DNA of 43,154 bases from a virus. Of this stretch, positions 36,101 through 43,154 are shown piece by piece. A program made the translations under genes and the position numbers. The stretch spans positions 1 to 43,154 of the IMG/VR virus record IMGVR_UViG_3300035670_000448. One strand, 5' to 3'. The notes under the pieces were generated by a model, which was given only the letters and a program-made list of their open reading frames with translations, did no database searches and was not told where the DNA came from. Position 1 is the stretch's first letter; each line of letters opens with the position of its first letter.

Positions 36101-36581
36101 AAAGCGGATCTCCTCTTTGAACCCTGTTTTGCGCTTCTGATTGGAAAGAGTTTAGTCTTCCAAATGGAGTGTTGTAGTATTTCCCAGTCGCTTTCTTAGT
36201 CTTGATAGCTTTCGGAGCCTCGGCGGCAGATATGGCGAATCTGGTAGCTTGTTGTGGAAGCTGTTTTAAGGCTTCCCAAGTAGCACCTGGAGCCTCTCTA
36301 ATAACATCTCTTTTCCTCACCTTATCAGTCGGCCTGAAATACTCATAAGCCGGAGATTTTTTGTCATTCATAAGTCTATCCGCCGTTCCAAGGGGAGTGG
36401 TGTTCATAAATACTTTCTTGGCTGTCCGTTCAGGATTTTTAAGTCCTTCTTTTAAGCGGCTAATCAGACCGCCCGCTTTTCTGCCAACTTGTTCGGCAGT
36501 TCCCCTAACCGCCTCATAGGCTTGCCGGGCTTTTTCTTCCTCTTCTTTTTGTTTTCTTTTAATGAAGTCTAAAATTCTCAT
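33144..36581 (-). CDS. Large internal virion (ejection) protein
   Basis: 1145 residues, the longest gene. N-terminus is charged and helical ('FIKRKQKEEEEKARQAYEA'). Around 490-800 a large alpha domain contains 'RFTFPFVRTPTNLFKQGIE', 'AAGRQPYSVKVGDKWISYSKL' and a hydrophobic 'IGSSVAAGASMLL' segment, like the large polyvalent-protein-associated regions of podovirus internal proteins. The C-terminus is rich in Lys/Glu helices. It probably travels with DNA and forms a channel in the envelope. No transglycosylase motif found. Confidence 0.65.
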   Translation of the reverse strand: MRILDFIKRKQKEEEEKARQAYEAVRGTAEQVGRKAGGLISRLKEGLKNPERTAKKVFMNTTPLGTADRLMNDKKSPAYEYFRPTDKVRKRDVIREAPGATWEALKQLPQQATRFAISAAEAPKAIKTKKATGKYYNTPFGRLNSFQSEAQNRVQRGDPLWKAIGNPALDTVLGAADFASIASPLLGAAKNAKFLPKEARNIAGDLTKLPTKKVLAKGTRTITHEPVEGVFAPGGKQQMRPLETPIKENFTYTNTVPNEYKSNLLKKLSRPGLTIEETKSTPSSAGLRNQPRTTPTTIPEETISPQKNVSSFYNLNRLKISQKAKQGIQDEISNAGKQLEQTVGNKLSNKEVLDMADTSSKILDSTVTREKTSVKIAANLNLRRKIAEVAQSGKIDDKFVDLWMKDKAAGEDIARQLQARKIVADPEEAKTINIVLEAIYKQNKNADEIIKASKGVDFNDAEQVAKLYRNFVKPKADEWLDVLRYNSMLSSPNTHIVNTASNLEGTAVVTPIEKTITGMLDAVKSGFTGKQRQYYAGEGKEYLKGYLSNVGEAASRFVNVMKGEAMNLNPDIRNIPLTKQGTAGRAVENTLSLPMRMLEGMDQFFTALTEGGVKKSLAYRAGKLGKPIADIEKLAKSEATQRLFRATENADQGVILDGIDRLTNTLMRLRNSDNAAVKLMARFTFPFVRTPTNLFKQGIEYSPAGISTLMGAKNKTEQLSKIIIGSSVAAGASMLLGQDRLTWAEPTNAKRKAEFRAAGRQPYSVKVGDKWISYSKLHPAMAFNLALVSALDDSIKNQKLSEDEADTILSTFAKFGNFLVDQSYLRNMGDFLGAVKGDEEKFTSYFANYPQQLIPFKSLMGWITRIIDPVQRKIDTDGTLLEKQMQQVMLNIPGLSENVPAREDQFGAPIPNQNRIFNALSPNRMTTERPEYEQYYQQSIQKSKETSEKAQIKKLFEKGKTQEIDQGDQKKQKYLQQLEDQQAKEDFEFSDKDVMVYKNKIFAKDEYGAIRTIKGAEGLDEKDAEKLLDLDKHGFALTADTLDSYRSLKEIDAMPPARARQIMKELYVEDPKGFKAIISMKSYFNGGIDKSQLEATRVTDGSRAAYIAHQIKKAKSREEAKQMLLQLEQGGYLSKNVLKQLSQIK

Positions 36582-37639
36582 TTTTTGTATCTTACTCCGT
36601 TAGAAACATAGTAATCTCCATACTCACCGTCTTTTTCAGTGGTGCTGGAATAACCACCACTCAAGATATTGGCTCCAGTATTGGTTGTGCTACCAAAAAG
36701 ATTATCCAAAATTGAATCTACTGAACTTATAGGGCTTGATTTCTTCTGGGCATTAACCTTGGCTGTAAAACTGTCGAGAGCGTAGTTAAGTCCGTATTGT
36801 CTTTTTTCTTCTTTAAACCTGTCTACTGCTAATTCAAGCTGGGCTTTGTCGAGTTGGTAATTCTTTTCAAACTGCCTCACCATTTCATTGAAACTGCGGT
36901 CTGATTCAAATACTTGCCGGTTGTAAGTACGGTCTGATTCAAACCTATTTCTTTGTTCGCCGTTAAGCGTCAGCAAGAAGTTCCGCATGTCGGTAAAGCG
37001 GTTATAGGCAGAAGCCTCGGCGTTATACAGTCTGTCTTGCACGAATTGCGCCTGTTCTGCATTTAATGAACCGGCTTGGGAAGTAAGCGATGCGAGATTA
37101 GCCGTTTCCTGCAAGTTGATATCAGTCAAGGCTCTTTGTTCATTGGTGCGAATGTCTGATTCGCGGTTTAAAGCTCCGCCTCCGAAGAACGCTCCGCGTG
37201 CGTTGATTGATTCAACTTCCTGTTTTAACTGTTTGGCAAAATCCTCCTGGGTTCTGATCCTTGTTTGTTCGGCCTGCGACTGGGTATATTGTTTCAGGGC
37301 ATCTATTTGCGCTTGCCGGGGGTCATAGATGGCGGAAGCCTGCTGTTGGATTCCAGGCAGATACTGGTTGGGATCGAATTGATACTGCTGGCCAGCAAGT
37401 TCGTCTAGAGACGGTACGTTGCTGTTGCTTTGCGCGGTAGGAAGATAAGTATTATAAATTCCCTGCGCTTCGCCCGAACTTAACCGCGCCCCATAATTGG
37501 CAATCATGTTTTGCGGCACGCCTGCTTGCAACAACTGGTTAAGATTGTTTTGGCTAGCCATGTCTGTCGTTCTTGGACCGGCTTTCCCTTTTTCTTGCGC
37601 CGTATCGAAATATACGGGTAATGTGTAATTTTCTGGCAT
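36578..37639 (-). CDS. Gln-rich coiled-coil virion protein (second ejection protein candidate)
   Basis: 353 residues. Middle is a long Gln/Ala-rich coiled coil ('DALKQYTQSQAEQTRIRTQ' to 'NEMVRQFEKNYQLDKAQ'), with a Gly/Ser C-terminus. Its stop overlaps the 1145-residue gene start (ATGA). Size, order and coiled-coil nature match the internal core proteins of podoviruses. Confidence 0.6.
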   Translation of the reverse strand: MPENYTLPVYFDTAQEKGKAGPRTTDMASQNNLNQLLQAGVPQNMIANYGARLSSGEAQGIYNTYLPTAQSNSNVPSLDELAGQQYQFDPNQYLPGIQQQASAIYDPRQAQIDALKQYTQSQAEQTRIRTQEDFAKQLKQEVESINARGAFFGGGALNRESDIRTNEQRALTDINLQETANLASLTSQAGSLNAEQAQFVQDRLYNAEASAYNRFTDMRNFLLTLNGEQRNRFESDRTYNRQVFESDRSFNEMVRQFEKNYQLDKAQLELAVDRFKEEKRQYGLNYALDSFTAKVNAQKKSSPISSVDSILDNLFGSTTNTGANILSGGYSSTTEKDGEYGDYYVSNGVRYKK

Positions 37640-37655
37640 ATTTATTTAATAAAAA

Positions 37656-38276
37656 TTAAGCTGCTTCATAAGTTCCTGTTATTTCTAGTTCATCATCGGT
37701 TGTCCAGGTTCCTGGAATAGTGGAGGAAAAAGCGGTAGGCGTAAGGTATGTTGCTGAGGCATTTAAAACCCTGGGTTTTCCGGCAGGAGGTGAATCAAGA
37801 GTTATTTGTAAAATTCCAGGATAGGCGCCACCCGCAGCAATAGTTCTGACAAAACCGATAGTGGATATGCCAGTATAATTGATGGCTGTTACTGGTAAAG
37901 TCAATACAACATCACCGGAGATTGAACTATCCGCCGCAAACTTGAAATAAGTCCTGAAATGAACAGTCTTTCCTATCTGACAATAATAACCGGTGTTAGT
38001 GCCGCTTCCGACTGTGAGGTTTGTCCAAGAGGGAGTAAAAGATGTCCAGGCTGCTCCGAGTTTGCTAACCGTGGCATCAGCTAACGCTTTGGGAGTTGCA
38101 AACTTATCATCGTTAGTTCCTGTGGTTATTTCCGCTCCTGTGGCCTTGCTTGGGATGGCGATTCCAGCTATTTCAGTATCCACATAATTCTTAGTGGCGG
38201 CGTCTTGAGCTTGGACGGGGTCTTTTACGTTGCGTGCATTATTGCCTTTAAAATTGTCGTAATTTAGTACTGCCAT
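37656..38276 (-). CDS. Tail fibre-like protein
   Basis: 206 residues. The N-terminus has 'NVKDPVQAQDAATKNYVD', the repeat typical of phage tail fibres where trimers form, then a beta-rich receptor-type domain ('VVLTLPVTAINYTGIST', 'TWTTDDELEITGTYEAA'). It directly follows the collar/short-fibre gene. Probably a host-binding fibre or its tip. Confidence 0.7.
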   Translation of the reverse strand: MAVLNYDNFKGNNARNVKDPVQAQDAATKNYVDTEIAGIAIPSKATGAEITTGTNDDKFATPKALADATVSKLGAAWTSFTPSWTNLTVGSGTNTGYYCQIGKTVHFRTYFKFAADSSISGDVVLTLPVTAINYTGISTIGFVRTIAAGGAYPGILQITLDSPPAGKPRVLNASATYLTPTAFSSTIPGTWTTDDELEITGTYEAA

Positions 38277-38277
38277 A

Positions 38278-38991
38278 TTATGCTGTGCGTTTCCAGAAAT
38301 AAACTACAAAGTAGGGGTTCATTATGGACATAGCGGTTCCAGAACCTCCCAAGCTGTGAGTATGTGTTGATTCGTTTTGGTTGGTGGCGGTAGTGTTTTG
38401 GTTAGTAGCGGTTGTTGAACTTGATAAGCCAAGAGTTGCTGCCGTTGTTGTGCCGCCACCATTAGCACCGTAAGAATAATCAGAACTTGCGTTTCTTGTA
38501 TGTGCAACATAATTACTATTTGTTAGAGCAGTGTTTGTTACTGTCTGATCAGCGAATAAATAATGGGCATGTGCATCCTGAGTGTGCGTATGGGCATCCT
38601 GCGTGTGAGTGTGAGCTGTGCCAGCACCAGTTGAAATGTTAGGAAGGTTGGCTTGGGCGATAGTGGCTGTTTTGGCTCCGCCTGTTTCTTCTGCGACATC
38701 AAAGTCTGTATCTGTGCCTTTTTGCCCGATCAGGAATTGGCCTTGGGCTATTTGCGACCAAGTTCCGAATCCCAGAAGGGTGGCTGGATTAGTGGAAACG
38801 ACTGCCGTAAAAACGGAACCAATCGGGTAAACTGTTTCTAAAACTGTTCCTATGGGGACATGGGCGGTAGTGTCCGCTTCGTGTGAATTGACTTCGCTTT
38901 CAATCAAAGTGAGGTCTAATTTTAGCGTGTTCACTGATGGCTTGTTGCTTGTGGTGTATGTTCCATCAGGGAAAGATAATGCTAGTGACAT
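38278..38991 (-). CDS. Short tail fibre/collar protein (T4 gp12/gp10-like tip)
   Basis: 237 residues. 'YPIGSVFTAVVSTNPATLL' followed by GFGTW is the tail-collar motif. HTHTQDAHTHTQDAHAH and 'ESTHTHSLGG' are the His-x-His stretches that bind metal ions in trimeric fibre tips. The ending 'MNPYFVVYFWKRTA' is characteristic of this group. Expected to be a receptor-binding protein. Confidence 0.8.
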   Translation of the reverse strand: MSLALSFPDGTYTTSNKPSVNTLKLDLTLIESEVNSHEADTTAHVPIGTVLETVYPIGSVFTAVVSTNPATLLGFGTWSQIAQGQFLIGQKGTDTDFDVAEETGGAKTATIAQANLPNISTGAGTAHTHTQDAHTHTQDAHAHYLFADQTVTNTALTNSNYVAHTRNASSDYSYGANGGGTTTAATLGLSSSTTATNQNTTATNQNESTHTHSLGGSGTAMSIMNPYFVVYFWKRTA

Positions 38992-39004
38992 AATTTTATG
39001 TTAA

Positions 39005-40606
39005 TTATTTAAATTTAATTTTCGGCCTGAATTGGTAGGCCATGCCGAAGTTGGTTACATCCTGAATTGAGGTTACAGAAACTTTAAACTGTATTCCTCT
39101 GGGTTTTTCGTTGTTTTCAATATCCACAAATAAGTTGGCAATGGCTTGTTGTGAAAATCCATATCCTTCAGAAAAAGTGCCGCTGTCGCCGTCATCGTAT
39201 TCTATTTCGATTTCTGAGGAAGTCACCGGAACTGTATTGTCAGTCCACTGGTCGAACGGGTCAAAACGATAACTGATAATAATGTCGACAGCACTGTCAA
39301 ACTTGCAACTTAAAAATACTTTCTTGAATTTCTTCACATAGTAGGGGATATTTTGCTGGAAATACTTGGTCACAAAATAGCATGTCTGCTCTTCGCCAGC
39401 CAGCCCGGCGTCTTCAACCCAACGATAGTCATTGATATACCCGAAAAAAGTATTGCCATAAGCGGCTGGACTGCCTGTAGTAAATTCTTCCCGTGAATCT
39501 CCGGCGTTGAGTGCGATATCCCTGCCGTATGAATATTCAAAATCTGAGACATAATACATCCCAAAATATCTCCTGTTGCGGGTAACCACATAAGGCTGGA
39601 TAGGGTCATTGCGAAGCATTTGTTTATAAACGACATATTCTTGGCAGTTGTATTCGTAATCTATGTCGGCATCAGGTTTGGAAAGATGATACTTGTTGTT
39701 ATAGTAAGCGGCGCAATATAGTTCTCCGCGATAAACATCATTTCGCCCGATGGGGTTTATTCTTCCAAAAATGTATCTGATTACTCCGCCGATATATTCG
39801 TAAACTCCGTCAAATCCCGCCCACATCACTGAGTTTTCAGTAGTGCAGATTGACTGGTGGGAAGCGATGGTCACATTACCAATAAAGTTTATATCTATAA
39901 TCCCGGCATCCACATAATCAGAAACTGAATAAACAGCCGAATCCTTGAAAATGAGGGTTGTGCCTTCGGGAGTGAGTCCGGCGCCAACTATCTTGCCGTT
40001 GTTATTTGGGTCAACAAGTTGATAAGCGGAAGCGCCAACAGTCAGCGGATCGTTTATATCGCTCCAATCAAATCTGAACGGATTAGATACTTGGTTAAGA
40101 AACAATACCCGGTTTTTGCCGTTGTGGAAGACTACCTTGCAAAGCGGTAACGAGGTTTCATTCGTCCAAGTAACGCCATCCGTGGAACTCATAACATACT
40201 GTCCATTGGCGAACAGGAGCGTGTCATTTAAGTGTGTAAAAGTGCAGGGAACTTGACTTAGAGAAATTGTCGTCGCTGGTGATCCGGTTGTCGGCAGGGT
40301 GCATTCTGCCCAAGTTTCGCCTCCATCCAGAACATATTCAAGTTTATCCTGTCTTTGGCGAACCTCCACGATATACCCGTCTGATTTCACAAAAGCCACT
40401 CCGCCCCAGTAGGGGCCAGGATGATTGGCATAATCGTCATCCCATCTGGCATAACCAGGAGCGGTAGCCAAAGAATCTTCTTCTACACTGAAGTTTTCAA
40501 CATCTGCCAGTTCATCGTCCCTGATTTCATCAGGAGACTGCATATCATTCAATCCATAGCGGAAAGTTGGGAGGTTTTGAATTGGTAATCTTTGCGGTTT
40601 AAACAT
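39005..40606 (-). CDS. P22 gp10-like tail accessory/stabilisation protein
   Basis: 533 residues, beta-propeller-like repeats: e.g. 'YWGGVAFVKSDGYIVEV', 'SVMWAGFDGVYEYIGG', 'RNRRYFGMYYVSD'. Phage proteins of this type ('LPTFRYGLNDMQSPDEI' at the N-terminus) close the tail tube under the adaptor. Gene order portal, scaffold, coat, adaptor, then this, matches P22-type podoviruses. Starts with an overlap to the adaptor stop. Confidence 0.7.
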   Translation of the reverse strand: MFKPQRLPIQNLPTFRYGLNDMQSPDEIRDDELADVENFSVEEDSLATAPGYARWDDDYANHPGPYWGGVAFVKSDGYIVEVRQRQDKLEYVLDGGETWAECTLPTTGSPATTISLSQVPCTFTHLNDTLLFANGQYVMSSTDGVTWTNETSLPLCKVVFHNGKNRVLFLNQVSNPFRFDWSDINDPLTVGASAYQLVDPNNNGKIVGAGLTPEGTTLIFKDSAVYSVSDYVDAGIIDINFIGNVTIASHQSICTTENSVMWAGFDGVYEYIGGVIRYIFGRINPIGRNDVYRGELYCAAYYNNKYHLSKPDADIDYEYNCQEYVVYKQMLRNDPIQPYVVTRNRRYFGMYYVSDFEYSYGRDIALNAGDSREEFTTGSPAAYGNTFFGYINDYRWVEDAGLAGEEQTCYFVTKYFQQNIPYYVKKFKKVFLSCKFDSAVDIIISYRFDPFDQWTDNTVPVTSSEIEIEYDDGDSGTFSEGYGFSQQAIANLFVDIENNEKPRGIQFKVSVTSIQDVTNFGMAYQFRPKIKFK

Positions 40607-41211
40607 TAATATAATTTAGGTTTAATTATGGGAGCGCGGCTTCCTAATTGCTGCAACATGCGATTCCTAGCGATTTCATACCAGGCGCGGTAGTTCTCAG
40701 AGGCTGGGTCTTTTTCATATCCTAGGAAACGGTAAATACATCCGAGAACCAGGACATTGGTGTAGCGGTCGGGAATTATGGAAACAGTTAATTCGTCATC
40801 CAGCTCGTCAAAGACTTTTACTCCTTGCACCCTCAAAGTTCCCGAAGTAGGCGCTCCATTGAGAACGATAGTGTCGTCTCTTATGAGATAGTATTGCGGT
40901 TCGGTTCCGGTGTCATTCAAGTGATTTTCGAGATAGTCTTTTTCGGTTATTCTTTCCAGTTCGCTCCAGTTGGTGCTTCCCGCGCTTTTATAATGCACAC
41001 CTTGAATCTCCTCATAAGTGTAAGTCGGCGTGACAGTGGCGCTGGTAACGGCTATTTCTTCTGAAGTCGGGCCGGTAACAAAAGGCGCTATCTCTTGGGC
41101 TATCTCGGAATAAACCTCCTGGATGGCTTGGTTGATGATGGTCACGGCCGCCGAGGAAGTGTCATCCACTTCATTTTGTATTTTTGCCCTGTAAGTGGCT
41201 CTAGTTGCCAT
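40606..41211 (-). CDS. Head-tail adaptor (P22 gp4-like)
   Basis: 201 residues. N-terminal helix 'RAKIQNEVDDTSSAAVTII' with 'QAIQEVYSEIA', then a beta domain ('YYLIRDDTIVLNGAPTSG') and a C-terminal helix ('WYEIARNRMLQQLG'), the layout of adaptor proteins that dock under the portal. Name based on order and shape. Confidence 0.65.
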   Translation of the reverse strand: MATRATYRAKIQNEVDDTSSAAVTIINQAIQEVYSEIAQEIAPFVTGPTSEEIAVTSATVTPTYTYEEIQGVHYKSAGSTNWSELERITEKDYLENHLNDTGTEPQYYLIRDDTIVLNGAPTSGTLRVQGVKVFDELDDELTVSIIPDRYTNVLVLGCIYRFLGYEKDPASENYRAWYEIARNRMLQQLGSRAPIIKPKLY

Positions 41212-41467
41212 ATTGTTTTCTTAATTGATAATTATATTTTTTCTCTGCCTCATCCATTTTCCTTTTAGCCTCGCGCATTTGGTAGGTGTTTATGCGTGGG
41301 AAATCTTTGCCATTCAAATCTTTCCAGGCTTGTTTTTGCCTTTCGGCGGTTTCTTTGATGATTTCTTCCTGGCTCATGCCGGTTTTACGGAGTTCTGCTC
41401 CGCAGCGCGGGCAACGATAAACATCTTTATCGGTAGCGTAGCAATGGTTTGGACAGATTCGATTCAT
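41201..41467 (-). CDS. Small zinc-ribbon protein in the head module
   Basis: 88 residues from the ATG at 41467 (an earlier Met at 41509 gives an unlikely Arg/His-rich start). 'RICPNHCYATDKDVYRC' with PRCG gives four Cys in zinc-ribbon spacing, then a basic helix ('AKRKMDEAEKKYNYQLRK'). Located between coat and adaptor; unusual in that place. Function unknown. Confidence 0.6.
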   Translation of the reverse strand: MNRICPNHCYATDKDVYRCPRCGAELRKTGMSQEEIIKETAERQKQAWKDLNGKDFPRINTYQMREAKRKMDEAEKKYNYQLRKQYGN

Positions 41468-41530
41468 AATTGAGTGCTTATGGCTGGAGATTGTTCGTCT
41501 CCAGCACATAAATATTCAATTGTATTGAGA

Positions 41531-42415
41531 CTATGCTACTAGGCTTTGTCTCTTGATTTCTACGCCATGGTCGGTTCTGTTGGAGGCTACTCCGAACAGT
41601 GAGCGAACATTGCAGAGAGTTCCTTGAAGGTCAAGGTTGTATTCCTCTTGTCTCTGGTCTTTGAAGTTAGCTGCCCAGATTATGTAATCCTTATGAGCAT
41701 AAAGATTGGTGATAATCGGTTGAGCAGGAGAACCAGCAGCCGCTGAGGGGATGTTGGTTGTGCTGTAAACCGGAGATCCAAGGATCATCCTGTTGATTTG
41801 GCCTTTCACTAACGGACCAGATTGGCCGAAATCAATCGAGGTGAAATAGTTACCCGATAAATCCATCAGGTCTTTTACACACCACGGATTGAAGAACCAA
41901 GCGCGGTCTCCGTCAGGAACATTGCTTGCATCCAAGCGCGCTTTGGCTTCCGTGAGGTCAAGATTGGTGATAGTCGTTCCACCATTGTTGACTGCCGGGT
42001 GAGCAGATGAACCGGCTCCGAAGATTGCGGTGTCGAGAGCTTTCGCTACTGCGTAAGCCGCTTTCTTGTAACCGAGCATTTTTGACGCGTATTTGGATTG
42101 TGCGTTTAATTTGTCAGAAATCAGGAAAGGATTAGCCTTGTAGGTTCCCAGAGTCAAAGTTGTGTAAGTCTCTGTGTTAGCCTGCAAGTTGTCGGACAGT
42201 CTCTGTCCTTCTGTGTAGTTGAAGGGGGTCTGTTCAACGAGGTTGTTTGGCACATAGACGGTGTTGCCACTGTCAGATACCAGCGATGAGAAATCTCTAA
42301 AGTGCTTTGCAGCCTGGAGATTGGCATCGCGATGCTCGTTGATGTAGTCAGCCCACTTCTTGTCAATCAACTGTGCTTGCGAGACAGCTGTATTGACACC
42401 AGTTACTGAACCCAT
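41531..42415 (-). CDS. Major capsid protein
   Basis: 294 residues. Follows the scaffold gene directly. Pattern of a HK97-fold podovirus coat: a charged N-terminal helix ('DKKWADYINEHRDANLQ'), an extended loop ('VEQTPFNYTEGQRLSDN'), then 'DGDRAWFFNPWCVKDLMD' and 'IDFGQSGPLVKGQINRMI', seen in P22/T7-group coats. C-terminus 'RTDHGVEIKRQSLVA'. Ribosome-binding site absent, although this should be the most expressed gene. Confidence 0.85.
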   Translation of the reverse strand: MGSVTGVNTAVSQAQLIDKKWADYINEHRDANLQAAKHFRDFSSLVSDSGNTVYVPNNLVEQTPFNYTEGQRLSDNLQANTETYTTLTLGTYKANPFLISDKLNAQSKYASKMLGYKKAAYAVAKALDTAIFGAGSSAHPAVNNGGTTITNLDLTEAKARLDASNVPDGDRAWFFNPWCVKDLMDLSGNYFTSIDFGQSGPLVKGQINRMILGSPVYSTTNIPSAAAGSPAQPIITNLYAHKDYIIWAANFKDQRQEEYNLDLQGTLCNVRSLFGVASNRTDHGVEIKRQSLVA

Positions 42416-42426
42416 TTAGTTAGGAG

Positions 42427-42972
42427 CTATTTTCCGAAGCTCTTGGCCATATTGTCGAACATATCCAGTTCTTCTTGTAATTCTGGACTTATTCTTTCTT
42501 TCTCTTCGGGGATAGCGTTTGTTTTTAGTTGTTTAGGAGGTTTCGCGCTAAGCGTTTCTTCTGTTTGGCCAGAAGTCAAATCGCGAAACAGTCTGGCGAT
42601 AACGGCATTGTCAGCGTCTTCAATGTTTTTCCCAGTCCGCAACATCTCGTCTTGCACCAGGTCAACCCTGTCTTTAAAGGAAGGGTCGGTCAGGAGTTTG
42701 TTGTTGATGAGCGTAGTGGCTTCCACATTGAGAAACCTTTTTACCGTCTCGTCTTCGTTTTCAGGAGCCTTGTATTGCACTTGTTTGAGTTGCGCTTCTG
42801 CCGCTCGTCGGCGTTCGCGCTCCTTTTGCAAGGCAATTTTTAAGTTCCTTTGAACATCAGTCTCCGTGTTTTCTACGACTTCACTGTCGTTGGATTCCTG
42901 CTCGTTTTCTACTGGTGTCGAATCAGCAGAGGTTTCGGCTTCCTCTTGGTTTACGACTGGCGTTTCGGCCAT
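42427..42972 (-). CDS. Scaffolding protein
   Basis: 181 residues. Acidic, disordered N-terminus ('NQEEAETSADSTPVENEQE'), a long charged coiled coil ('RNLKIALQKERERRRAAEA'), and a C-terminal helix 'LQEELDMFDNMAKSFGK', typical of phage scaffolds. It immediately precedes the coat gene in transcription order and lies after the portal across the contig join. Confidence 0.8.
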   Translation of the reverse strand: MAETPVVNQEEAETSADSTPVENEQESNDSEVVENTETDVQRNLKIALQKERERRRAAEAQLKQVQYKAPENEDETVKRFLNVEATTLINNKLLTDPSFKDRVDLVQDEMLRTGKNIEDADNAVIARLFRDLTSGQTEETLSAKPPKQLKTNAIPEEKERISPELQEELDMFDNMAKSFGK

Positions 42973-42982
42973 AGTTTTTCGG

Positions 42983-43144
42983 CTATTTGTTAACGCGGTC
43001 GCTGTTCCGCGAGTTTATGAATTTATCTTTCTCCTGTAAATATTGTTGGGTATCCAGCCCGTATTCTTCGGGCATATCGTTTCTGCCGTAGCGGGTTTTA
43101 ATTCTGTACTTCTGCTTAGCGTCCATCTTCCAGAGTTCATCCAT
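42983..43144 (-). CDS. 53-residue protein spanning the contig join
   Basis: ORF starting at ATG 43144 (equal to 117 at the left end, since 1 corresponds to 43028) and ending at 42983: 'MDELWKMDAKQKYRIKTRY' to 'SRNSDRVNK'. It is complete only because of the 127-base overlap. Its start overlaps the stop of the 67-residue gene at 110-313, giving an unbroken gene chain from portal to scaffold. Unknown family; probably a small head protein. Confidence 0.6.
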   Translation of the reverse strand: MDELWKMDAKQKYRIKTRYGRNDMPEEYGLDTQQYLQEKDKFINSRNSDRVNK

Positions 43145-43154
43145 TAGTGTTTTT
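43028..43154. repeat. Terminal direct repeat, right copy
   Basis: Identical to bases 1-127; see the left copy. Removing one copy gives a circle of about 43,027 bp. Confidence 0.9.

Overview
This window is almost certainly one complete, circular genome of a temperate, short-tailed (podovirus-type) bacteriophage, assembled as a linear contig. The first 127 bases are repeated exactly as the last 127 (1-127 = 43028-43154), so the unit is about 43,027 bp and one small gene spans the join. Nearly every gene is on the minus strand; the only convincing plus-strand genes are a 36-residue membrane ORF and a lysozyme-like gene at 12911-13449. TGA is used as a stop (many ATGA stop/start overlaps), so the standard bacterial code fits. 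The host cannot be named: attP carries part of a bacterial tRNA-Arg(ACG) gene, promoters are sigma70-like, and no marker gene is present.

Late region (minus strand, 12862 down to 1, across the join, then 43144 down to 27105). In transcription order: a membrane protein, a class III ribonucleotide-reductase C-terminal mini-protein, small terminase candidate, large terminase, a block of twelve small genes (10613-2279) dominated by glycan-modifying enzymes, portal, two small genes, scaffold, coat protein, head-tail adaptor, a gp10-like tail protein, collar/fibre proteins, two large putative ejection proteins, further virion proteins, a glycosyltransferase-methyltransferase fusion, a CxxCxxCC protein, a 1043-residue repeat-rich tail/surface protein and an XhlA-like holin. 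The glycan block includes a PseB-like dehydratase, a second NAD-dependent epimerase, four glycosyltransferase proteins, two methyltransferases, a NodB-like deacetylase, a sulfotransferase and a radical SAM protein. It is translationally coupled and lies between terminase and portal, so its products should be made together with virions.

Early/lysogeny region (26949 down to 13549): small zinc-ribbon proteins, two metallophosphoesterases, a C39-like peptidase with a small membrane protein, two HNH proteins, ribbon-helix-helix and winged-helix regulators, two replication-relaxation-like proteins, a TraG/VirD4/HerA-like ATPase with three small partner proteins (two of them membrane-anchored), an excisionase and a tyrosine integrase next to attP. 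No DNA polymerase, helicase or primase was recognised, so replication probably relies on the host.

Three genome-wide patterns stand out. (1) Of eight sigma70-like promoters found, seven have a DnaA-box-like site (TTATCCACA type, usually within the longer motif TGTGGATAACT) next to or inside them. (2) Genes at 13.5-20.4 kb and 26.3-27 kb mostly have strong AGGAGG ribosome-binding sites, whereas the late genes and the 20.8-25.8 kb genes have A/T-rich starts without one, as if two modules with different translation habits were joined. (3) Several intergenic gaps hold well-paired structured elements, including a three-way-junction RNA candidate behind a consensus promoter (23035-23194) and two sets of interleaved inverted repeats (23954-24082).
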